Assembly (NCBI GenBank): GCA_051881395.1
Contig: JBJEPU010000184.1
Location: 1 to 5,950, forward strand
Direction of reading: 5' to 3'
Length of the DNA stretch: 5,950 bases
Source of the DNA: Fimenecus sp051881395
GTDB taxonomy: Bacteria; Bacillota; Clostridia; Oscillospirales; Acutalibacteraceae
This document shows, in pieces, positions 1-4,780 of this stretch. Below the pieces are notes generated by a model. It was given only the letters and a program-made list of their open reading frames with translations. It had not been told where the DNA came from and searched no databases. Each line of letters begins with the position of its first letter. Position 1 is the stretch's first letter. The translations under genes and the position numbers were made by a program.

Positions 1-52
1 GCTTGAACAATTTGCTATAGAAATTTTTGTCTAACTTTTTGGGGTCACTTCA
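1..52. mobile_element. Terminal end of an IS3-family (IS150-group-like) insertion sequence, partial
   Basis: Read on the minus strand from position 52, the sequence begins TGAAGTGACCCCAAAAAGTT and continues AGACA. From memory, this form (TGnACTGACCCCAAAAAGTTnGACA-like, ending in TG/CA) is typical of terminal inverted repeats of IS3-family elements of the IS150 group. Only about 52 bp are in the window; transposase genes would lie to the left. It cannot be told whether this is the left or right end, because the two inverted repeats of such elements are nearly identical. No convincing transposase terminus can be read: the plus-strand frames all stop by position 33 (TGA at 4-6, TAG at 18-20, TAA at 32-34), which is compatible with a right end but does not prove it. 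The outer boundary at 52 rests on the CA terminus. The host-side target duplication would start at 53 (TTT or TTTT), and its partner lies outside the window. Confidence 0.7.
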
Positions 53-101
53 TTTTGACGGGGGATTCTTTTAATTCCCGCATAGTGCTTTCACGAAACA
101 T
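45..101 (-). pseudogene. 5' stub of an unidentified gene interrupted by the insertion sequence
   Basis: An ATG at 101-99 is preceded by GGAG (112-109) with a 7 nt spacer and by a well-formed promoter at 133-161. The frame reads MFRESTMRELKESPVKMK and then stops at TGA 47-45. The last two residues and the stop come from the presumed insertion-sequence terminus, which starts at 52, so only about 16 codons are host sequence. The stub is hydrophilic and charged, and I do not recognise the family. Good transcription and translation signals with an immediate stop at the IS junction suggest the start of a once longer gene whose remainder lies beyond the element, rather than a true 18-residue peptide. 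The alternative, a genuine tiny peptide, cannot be excluded. Confidence 0.5.
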
Positions 102-108
102 ACTGTCA

Positions 109-112
109 CTCC
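109..112 (-). promoter_or_regulatory. Ribosome binding site of the interrupted gene
   Basis: GGAG lies 7 nt before the ATG at 101 on the minus strand. It is the main support for translation of the stub. It lies inside the promoter-proximal copy of the direct repeat at 112-128 by one base, so a protein bound to that repeat could also affect the leader. Confidence 0.5.
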
Positions 113-127
113 AATCCGAAAATTCTT

Positions 128-142
128 GTATTATCATAATAC
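128..142. promoter_or_regulatory. Perfect 7-1-7 palindrome over the -10, candidate operator
   Basis: GTATTAT-C-ATAATAC is a perfect inverted repeat of 7 bp arms around one central base, and it covers the whole -10 hexamer at 133-138. A dimeric repressor bound here would block RNA polymerase. The 7-1-7 shape recalls Fur/PerR-family boxes, but the core TATnATA differs from their usual AATnATT, so I do not assign a regulator. AT-rich promoters can be partly palindromic by chance, but a 15 bp perfect dyad exactly on a -10 is unlikely to be accidental. Confidence 0.5.
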
Positions 143-161
143 GAAACGCGTGGAAAATCAA
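133..161 (-). promoter_or_regulatory. Sigma-A-type promoter reading leftward
   Basis: On the minus strand, -35 TTGATT (161-156) and -10 TATGAT (138-133) are separated by exactly 17 bp. Each hexamer matches the consensus closely (TTGACA and TATAAT). Transcription would begin near 126, about 25 nt before the ATG at 101. It faces away from htrA and into the insertion sequence, so today it may drive IS transcription or a truncated message. Confidence 0.6.
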
Positions 162-195
162 TGCCGAAAATTTTTGTTTCCGATAAAATTGACGA

Positions 196-230
196 AGCAT
201 CGGCAAAATATGCCGATGCTCCACTTTTTT
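196..230. terminator. Strong hairpin downstream of htrA, probable transcription terminator
   Basis: AGCATCGGCA (196-205) and TGCCGATGCT (211-220) form a perfect 10 bp stem around a 5 nt loop. It lies 73 bp past the htrA stop and is the best candidate to end the regulator-kinase-protease transcript. On the plus strand the stem is followed after 4 nt by six T residues (225-230). On the minus strand, the direction of htrA, the stem is followed by TCGTCAATTTTATC, a poor U-tract. The hairpin is certain from the sequence; its working direction is not. Confidence 0.5.
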
Positions 231-248
231 ATATGATAAACATCCTTT

Positions 249-285
249 CCGCGCAGGTGCAAAGGCCTTTACACCCCGCTTGCGG
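249..285. repeat. Imperfect nested dyad just after the htrA stop
   Basis: CCGC (249-252) pairs with GCGG (282-285). Inside this, GGTG (256-259) pairs with CACC (272-275), enclosing a loop-free palindrome AAAGGCCTTT at 261-270. No T-tract follows on either strand, so it is not a standard intrinsic terminator. It could be an RNA 3'-end stabilising structure. This dyad and the hairpin at 196-220 are the only structures I see between htrA and the interrupted gene. Confidence 0.3.
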
Positions 286-292
286 TAACTGA

Positions 293-1816
293 TTAGTTCC
301 CGTAGCCGTATGCGCCGAACGGATTATAATAACTGTTCTGTGTGGTGGATTCCGAAGCACTGCCTTTGTCCTCCACAAGCTGAACCGTTACCTCAAACTC
401 CGAAATCGAATAATTATTTTTGGTGTCCACACGGCAAATCGTCAGCGTGATTTCATCCCCAACGGAAGAATCCTCTATTAAATCGGCAAGCACATTCGTG
501 CTTTCGAGTTCCTTCCCGTTGGCTTTTGTAATCATATCACCGGACTGCACATCTGTATTCACCAAAGCGCTGTCGGAATTGATGGACTGAATGACCACCG
601 TGCCCGAGGGCAAATGATTTGCGCCCACAATCATACTGTACATTTGGTTGGAGGACGCCGGGAAATACTGAATTCCCAATTTTGCGCGGTTGGAAACATA
701 GCCGTTTTTCACGATTTCGTCGAACACCTCTTTGACTGTGGTGCTCGGCACGGCAAAGCCCATACCTTCATAACTTGTGCTTGCGATTTTGGAAGAATTG
801 ATACCGACAATTTGCCCATATGCATTGACAAGCGCGCCGCCGGAGTTACCGGGGTTAATCGCCGCCGTATGCTGAATGCAAAGCATTTCATAGCCGATTT
901 CACTGTTTACGGGGCGCGAAATCGCCGAAATCATACCGTTTGTAAACGAACCCGCAAACGCCACGCCGCCGGGATTGCCGATGGCATAGACGGTTTCACC
1001 AACGGAAAGGCTGTCTGAATCGCCGAGTTCTGCCGCCGTAAGCCCCGTTGCGCGAATGCGCAACACGCCGATGTCCGTTCGCGTATCGTACCCGACAATT
1101 GTTGCGTCATATTGCGTTTCATCGAACAACTGTACCTTAACCGTGCCGCCGTCGTTAATCACATGTGCGCAAGTAACAATATAGGTATACGTGCCTGTGG
1201 GGTCTTCGCCGATAATCACGCCGGAGCCTTCGCCCGCAAGCGCCGTGTTGCTGTACGCACTGCTGCTGTATACCAAAATACCGACAGAGCTCTCCTTGAC
1301 CTTTTCATATACGCCCTTGGCGGTCAGTTCCCCGTTGGTACCGGTAGAGGATGCCGTCGGCGTTTCCTGAATGGTGGCAGACGGTGCATTTTCCGCGTCG
1401 ATTTTTTTCGGTGTATCCCCATCCTTGGAGAAAGCCATTGCCGCCGCAACAACCGCACCGACTAAGCACACGGCAACCACAGCCAAAAAGACAGCCAAGC
1501 CTTTTTTCTGATGCTTTGAGCCGTTCGGATTGATTTTTTTCTTTTCCTTTTGCGGCTGCGGCGCACCGTAATACACATAGTTCGGATTTGCGCCGTTTTG
1601 CCCCATCGGGCCGCTGTGATAAAAACTGTTCGCGTAAGACGGCTGCTGTGTATTTTGCGTATATTGCGCTGTGTTGGAATACGGATAGCCGACATTCGGC
1701 TGTGCACCGTTTTCTTGCTGTGCACCGTTTACGGGCGTTGTTTGCACACCCGACGGTTCGGCAGTATTTTGCATAGGTTCCTCTGCCGAGGGTTGTCTAT
1801 CAAATTCTTCGTTCAT
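293..1816 (-). CDS. Membrane-anchored HtrA/DegP-type serine protease with one PDZ domain
   Basis: A 507-residue trypsin-like serine protease that probably degrades or refolds misfolded proteins at the outer face of the membrane. Residues 1-105 form a cytoplasmic tail rich in Gln, Asn, Pro and Tyr, ending in a basic cluster (KEKKK, KHQKK). One membrane helix follows at about 106-128, then a linker, the protease domain at about 165-370, and a PDZ domain at about 378-480. The catalytic triad is visible as His218 (TCAHVI), Asp248 (TRTDIGVL) and Ser325 (GNSGGAL). The C-terminal tail is Tyr/Gly rich (YYNPFGAYGYGN). The ATG at 1816 is supported by GGAGG (1829-1825) with an 8 nt spacer. It follows the sensor kinase gene after 95 bp that hold a candidate regulated promoter. 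Layout and length fit Gram-positive HtrA proteins; which paralogue (HtrA, HtrB, HtrC) is not decidable, so no symbol is given. Confidence 0.93.
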   Translation of the reverse strand: MNEEFDRQPSAEEPMQNTAEPSGVQTTPVNGAQQENGAQPNVGYPYSNTAQYTQNTQQPSYANSFYHSGPMGQNGANPNYVYYGAPQPQKEKKKINPNGSKHQKKGLAVFLAVVAVCLVGAVVAAAMAFSKDGDTPKKIDAENAPSATIQETPTASSTGTNGELTAKGVYEKVKESSVGILVYSSSAYSNTALAGEGSGVIIGEDPTGTYTYIVTCAHVINDGGTVKVQLFDETQYDATIVGYDTRTDIGVLRIRATGLTAAELGDSDSLSVGETVYAIGNPGGVAFAGSFTNGMISAISRPVNSEIGYEMLCIQHTAAINPGNSGGALVNAYGQIVGINSSKIASTSYEGMGFAVPSTTVKEVFDEIVKNGYVSNRAKLGIQYFPASSNQMYSMIVGANHLPSGTVVIQSINSDSALVNTDVQSGDMITKANGKELESTNVLADLIEDSSVGDEITLTICRVDTKNNYSISEFEVTVQLVEDKGSASESTTQNSYYNPFGAYGYGN

Positions 1817-1852
1817 ACAGAACGCCTCCGTATTGGATTCTTTACATGCTCT

Positions 1853-1884
1853 ATCATAAAAACCACTTGTTAACCGGATATTAA
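1853..1884 (-). promoter_or_regulatory. Candidate response-regulator-dependent promoter of htrA
   Basis: In the kinase-htrA gap the minus strand reads TTAATA (1884-1879), five bases, TTAACA (1873-1868), nine bases, then TATGAT (1858-1853). There is no good -35 hexamer at 17 bp from the -10; that position (ATATCC) falls inside the repeat. Two half-sites 11 bp apart replacing the -35 is how PhoB/PhoP-type regulators commonly activate, and Bacillus PhoP recognises TTAACA-like repeats at this spacing. Transcription would start near 1846, giving a leader of about 30 nt. The repeats are seen; the regulator assignment is inference. Confidence 0.45.
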
Positions 1885-1911
1885 CGGTAATTGAAGTTTT
1901 TAAGAAATTTC

Positions 1912-3441
1912 CTACGCCTGCGCGTTCGGCTGTTCATTCGGAATGGTAAACGAAAACTCCACAAACGCGTTGCCGTCGCTTTGCGCCTGAATGGTACCGC
2001 CATGCATTTCAATAATCGTTTTACAAATATATAAGCCCAAGCCCGCGCCTTTTGTGTCATAACTGCGGGATTTGTCCACCTTGTAAAACCGTTCAAATAT
2101 GCGCGACAGTTCCTCGGAAGAAATGCCGGAAGTACCGGTGTTGCGAATCGCCACAGTGGTGTTTTTCGCATCTTGCCGCACGCTGACAAAAATCACACCG
2201 TTTTCCGTAAATTTGACGGCATTGTCCACCAAATTGTAAATCACTTGATGCAACATATCGCGGTCAGCGTGAATGACGGTCGGCGAAAGCGCGTCTAAGC
2301 CTTGAATATCAATGTGCTTTTTCTCAATGAGCTGTTCAAAATTGAGCATGGTATTGAAAATTTCTTGGCACAAATCAAACGGCTTCGGTTGTAAGCGCAG
2401 TTCGCCCGCCTCGATTTTGGACATATTCAGCATTGCCGTAACGAGTCTCGATAACCGCTTGGTTTCACCGGAAACAATTTCCAAATAGTATTTTTCCTTT
2501 TCAGGCGGAATGGTACCGTCCAAAATACCGTCGATAAAGCCGCCGATGGTGGTCATCGGAGTTTTTAATTCGTGCGAAACATTGGCGACAAAGTTGCGGC
2601 GCGAGCTTTCCTGCGTGGCAAGCGAGCTTGCCATACGGTTAAACGCCGAGGTGAGTTCCGCCAATTCATCACTGCCGCTGACCGCCACGCGCGGGCTGAA
2701 ATCGCCCGTTGCGTAGGCTTTTGTGGCTTTCGACATTTCCTTTAAGGGGTGGATTAAATTGACCGTAAACAGATAGATGATGATAAAGCCAATCGCAAGC
2801 GCCATCAAGGAAGCAAACAGGAACATACGGATAACATCCAGCACATACCCTTTAAAGTTCATACTGATTGGCTCGACCGCCAACACATACCCGGCAATTT
2901 GTCCGTTAACGCGCACCGACTCTATCGCCGTCAAATGCGTTGTATCGAACATATCGCCCAGCTTGCCGCGCTCATAATAGCCTTTGTCACTCACCTTTTG
3001 CAAAATCTCCTGCGGGACGCGGTAGGTGTCATGTATACTGCACTGCCCGCCCTCGGCAACCTCATAGCCGTTGGACAAAAGTTCTTTACACAAAATCACC
3101 TTGCCGTTCGGGTCGCACATAAACACATCGGCGTCAATCGCTTCGGAAACCGTTGTCAGGTTGTTGCAAATGAACACCACTGAGCCCTGCGGATTGTCCC
3201 GCAACCAAGAGCCGAGCACCTCCGCCGTGGAGGTCGCTACATTTTTGGCATTTTCTTTGAGCAAAACGGTTTTTTGATTTGTCCAATAATTGATAACAAA
3301 CACGCCGAGCGTCAAGCCCAATACCAAAAAGCAGGTAAATACCATCAGGCTGAACACGGTAAAATATTTGACAAACAGCGACTGATGGCTGAATTTGTGC
3401 GCCGCGCGCTTTGCCAGCGTTTTCAGTTTGTTTTCTCGCAT
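1912..3441 (-). CDS. Sensor histidine kinase (HAMP, HisKA, HATPase_c)
   Basis: A 509-residue membrane kinase, the expected partner of the response regulator gene that ends 9 bp upstream. A basic N-terminus precedes TM1 (about 27-51). An extracytoplasmic sensor domain follows (about 52-200; DVFMCDPNGKVILC suggests a PAS/Cache-like fold), then TM2 (about 205-229), HAMP (about 229-282), HisKA with phospho-acceptor His290 in VSHELKTPM, and the ATPase domain with N box NLVDNAVKF (403-411), F box IFERFYKVDKSRS (448-460) and G2 box GAGLGL (465-470). The G1 box is atypical: NTGTSGI (434-440), with Asn for the usual Asp and one extra residue. Four cysteines (92, 109, 118, 134) lie in the sensor domain. 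The ATG at 3441 has AAGG with a 7 nt spacer and also a GAAGGA overlapping the end of the upstream gene. It looks like WalK/PhoR-type kinases but lacks an evident cytoplasmic PAS domain; the signal is unknown. Confidence 0.93.
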   Translation of the reverse strand: MRENKLKTLAKRAAHKFSHQSLFVKYFTVFSLMVFTCFLVLGLTLGVFVINYWTNQKTVLLKENAKNVATSTAEVLGSWLRDNPQGSVVFICNNLTTVSEAIDADVFMCDPNGKVILCKELLSNGYEVAEGGQCSIHDTYRVPQEILQKVSDKGYYERGKLGDMFDTTHLTAIESVRVNGQIAGYVLAVEPISMNFKGYVLDVIRMFLFASLMALAIGFIIIYLFTVNLIHPLKEMSKATKAYATGDFSPRVAVSGSDELAELTSAFNRMASSLATQESSRRNFVANVSHELKTPMTTIGGFIDGILDGTIPPEKEKYYLEIVSGETKRLSRLVTAMLNMSKIEAGELRLQPKPFDLCQEIFNTMLNFEQLIEKKHIDIQGLDALSPTVIHADRDMLHQVIYNLVDNAVKFTENGVIFVSVRQDAKNTTVAIRNTGTSGISSEELSRIFERFYKVDKSRSYDTKGAGLGLYICKTIIEMHGGTIQAQSDGNAFVEFSFTIPNEQPNAQA

Positions 3442-3450
3442 AACGGCGCC

Positions 3451-4143
3451 TTATTCCTTCGTTTCAAATTTATAGCCGACGCCCCAAACGGTTTTCAGTT
3501 CCCATTTGTCGGAAACGCCCTCTAATTTTTCGCGCAAGCGTTTGACATGGACATCCACCGTACGCGAATCGCCGTAATAATCAAAGCCCCAAACCTCGTC
3601 AAGCAACTGGTCGCGTGTAAATACGCGGTTCGGGTTGGAGGCGAGATGGTAAATCAGTTCGAGTTCTTTCGGCGGGGTATCCACCGGCACGCCCTTGACC
3701 TTCATTTCGTAATTGGTCAAATTCACCGACAGATTTTCGAAATTGACTTCCTTGACAGTATCCGCGGCGGCCGTAGCACCCGTACGGCGCAACACTGCTT
3801 TGATGCGTGCCACCATTTCTTTGGTGTCAAACGGCTTGGTCATATAATCGTCCGCGCCGAGTTCCAGCCCCAAAACCTTGTCAAAGGTTTCGCCTTTGGC
3901 GGTGAGCATAATAATCGGTTTGTCCGAAAATTTGCGGATTTCCCGGCAGACCTGCCAACCGTCTAATTTCGGAAGCATAATGTCAAGAATCATCAAATCG
4001 GGGTTTTCCTGTTTAAAGGCGTTGACCGCCGACACACCGTCGTTGACGATTTTAACGGCATACCCCTCTTTTTCCAAATACAGCCGCAACAGTTCACAGA
4101 TATTGGAGTCATCATCGACCACTAAAATTTTTTCATTCGGCAT
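3451..4143 (-). CDS. OmpR/PhoB-family response regulator
   Basis: A 230-residue DNA-binding response regulator. The receiver domain (about 4-117) has the acidic pocket Asp10/Asp11, phospho-acceptor Asp54 (LDIMLP), Thr81, Tyr100 and Lys103 (TKPF), all as expected for an active receiver. The winged-helix output domain (about 130-228) ends with the usual VDVHVKRLREKLE recognition helix and VWGVGYKF wing. The start is set at ATG 4143, giving MPNEKILVVDD, rather than the in-frame GTG at 4152: the AAAGGG at 4158-4153 lies 8-9 nt before the ATG but would touch the GTG directly. It heads the unit regulator-kinase-htrA and is presumably phosphorylated by the kinase. The overall sequence is close to PhoP/WalR/CiaR-type regulators, and I cannot choose among them without a search. 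Confidence 0.95.
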   Translation of the reverse strand: MPNEKILVVDDDSNICELLRLYLEKEGYAVKIVNDGVSAVNAFKQENPDLMILDIMLPKLDGWQVCREIRKFSDKPIIMLTAKGETFDKVLGLELGADDYMTKPFDTKEMVARIKAVLRRTGATAAADTVKEVNFENLSVNLTNYEMKVKGVPVDTPPKELELIYHLASNPNRVFTRDQLLDEVWGFDYYGDSRTVDVHVKRLREKLEGVSDKWELKTVWGVGYKFETKE

Positions 4144-4152
4144 TTCTACCAC

Positions 4153-4158
4153 CCTTTC
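4153..4158 (-). promoter_or_regulatory. Ribosome binding site that decides the regulator start
   Basis: The minus strand reads GAAAGGGTGGTAGAAATG. The AAAGGG core is placed well for ATG 4143 and impossibly close to GTG 4152, so the protein starts MPNEK rather than MVEMPNEK. Confidence 0.7.
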
Positions 4159-4173
4159 GTCGTATAAAACGAA

Positions 4174-4204
4174 TTTATAAGAAAAGTTTATCGGGTAATT
4201 GCAA
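4174..4204 (-). promoter_or_regulatory. Putative promoter of the regulator-kinase unit
   Basis: In the 92 bp between the leuD terminator and the regulator, the minus strand has TTGCAA (4204-4199) and an A/T-rich -10 region TTATAAA (4180-4174). The spacing is 18 bp to TTATAA or 19 bp to TATAAA. The fit is moderate and the region is AT-rich, so other placements (for example TATACG near 4165-4160) are possible. A promoter is needed here because a terminator separates this unit from leuCD. Confidence 0.35.
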
Positions 4205-4235
4205 ATAGGTTATGAACAAAGAAAAAAGCATTTGT

Positions 4236-4275
4236 AAAAAATACCATCCGAAACCGCGTGCTCGAATGGTATTTT
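4236..4275 (-). terminator. Intrinsic terminator of leuCD
   Basis: Seven bases after the leuD stop, arms at 4275-4262 and 4251-4238 pair over 14 bp around a 10 nt loop, and the 3' arm runs into six T residues (4241-4236) on the minus strand. One position is U-G on the minus-strand RNA but would be a C-A mismatch on the plus strand, which argues that the structure is selected for the leuD direction. It separates leucine biosynthesis from the two-component unit. Confidence 0.8.
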
Positions 4276-4281
4276 GGGATT

Positions 4282-4761
4282 TTATTTGAGCGATGCCAGT
4301 AAGCCGCCTTTTTGAATGATATTTTGAATAAACGGCGGGAACGGCTCTGCTTTATAGGATTTCCCGGTTGTAAGATTTGTAATCACGCCGCTGTCAAAAT
4401 CCACCGCGACCTCGTCGCCGTTTTGGATTTCGTCGCCGGCTTCGGGACACTCCAAAATCGGCAAGCCGATATTTAACGCGTTGCGGTAGAAAATGCGTGC
4501 AAAGTTTTTGGCTATGACGCACGAAACGCCCGACGCTTTAATGGCAATCGGTGCGTGCTCCCGCGAAGAGCCGCAACCGAAGTTCACGCCTGCGACCATA
4601 ATATCGCCTGTTTGCACCTTGTTGACAAATTCCTTGTCAATATCCTCCATACAATGCGCCGCGAGTTCTTCGGGCTTTGCGGTATTGAGGTAGCGCGCGG
4701 GAATAATCACATCGGTGTCCACATGGTCGCCGTATTTATGTACTTTACCTTGAATTTTCAT
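4282..4761 (-). CDS. leuD: 3-isopropylmalate dehydratase small subunit
   Basis: A 159-residue small (swivel-domain) subunit that with LeuC isomerises 2-isopropylmalate to 3-isopropylmalate in leucine biosynthesis, in the cytoplasm. Visible marks are HVDTDVIIPARYLNT (13-27), which includes the substrate-specificity loop, GCGSSREHAP (62-71), and AKNFARIFYRNALNIGLP (84-101). The length matches the short archaeal/clostridial type rather than the roughly 200-residue proteobacterial type. The start is ATG 4761, with GAAAGGA between it and the leuC stop. An in-frame ATG at 4794 would add 11 residues (MRTRLRKDGNT) unlike the family and would overlap leuC. The gap to leuC is 17 bp, so they are surely co-transcribed. 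Close relatives act on homoaconitate or methyl(citra)malate; the LeuD assignment is the most likely but rests on family resemblance. Confidence 0.92.
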   Translation of the reverse strand: MKIQGKVHKYGDHVDTDVIIPARYLNTAKPEELAAHCMEDIDKEFVNKVQTGDIMVAGVNFGCGSSREHAPIAIKASGVSCVIAKNFARIFYRNALNIGLPILECPEAGDEIQNGDEVAVDFDSGVITNLTTGKSYKAEPFPPFIQNIIQKGGLLASLK

Positions 4762-4770
4762 TGTGTTGCC

Positions 4771-4780
4771 GTCCTTTCTC
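4771..4780 (-). promoter_or_regulatory. Ribosome binding site of leuD
   Basis: GAGAAAGGAC on the minus strand overlaps the last bases of the leuC stop codon (TGA at 4781-4779) and lies about 10 nt before ATG 4761. It excludes the upstream ATG at 4794 as the natural start and suggests translational coupling of the two subunits. Confidence 0.6.

Larger units (their letters stand above)
112..176. repeat. Pair of near-identical direct repeats flanking the promoter
   Basis: CAATCCGAAAATTCTTG at 112-128 and CAATGCCGAAAATTTTTG at 159-176 differ by one inserted base and one substitution. Their starts are 47 bp apart. The right copy overlaps the -35 hexamer; the left copy lies between the -10 and the ribosome binding site. 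A weaker related stretch (CCGATAAAATTG) begins at 180. The placement suggests protein binding sites at the promoter, though local duplication is an alternative. Confidence 0.5.

Noticed and set aside
614..1873. Several plus-strand frames opposite htrA
   Set aside because: They mirror the strongly conserved protease coding sequence, are rich in Arg, His and Cys, and lack ribosome binding sites.
1868..1885. GTTAA...TTAAC inverted repeat between kinase and htrA as a terminator
   Set aside because: The stem is only 5 bp and AT-rich, TTAA is self-complementary, and no T-tract directly follows; the 11 bp direct repeat is the better reading.
1881..2189. 102-codon minus-strand frame at the end of the kinase gene
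   Set aside because: It overlaps the conserved ATPase domain in another frame and encodes an Arg-rich sequence without family features.
4160..4180. TATAAA...TTTATA inverted repeat before the regulator as an operator
   Set aside because: Six-base A/T-only arms in an AT-rich promoter region are expected by chance.
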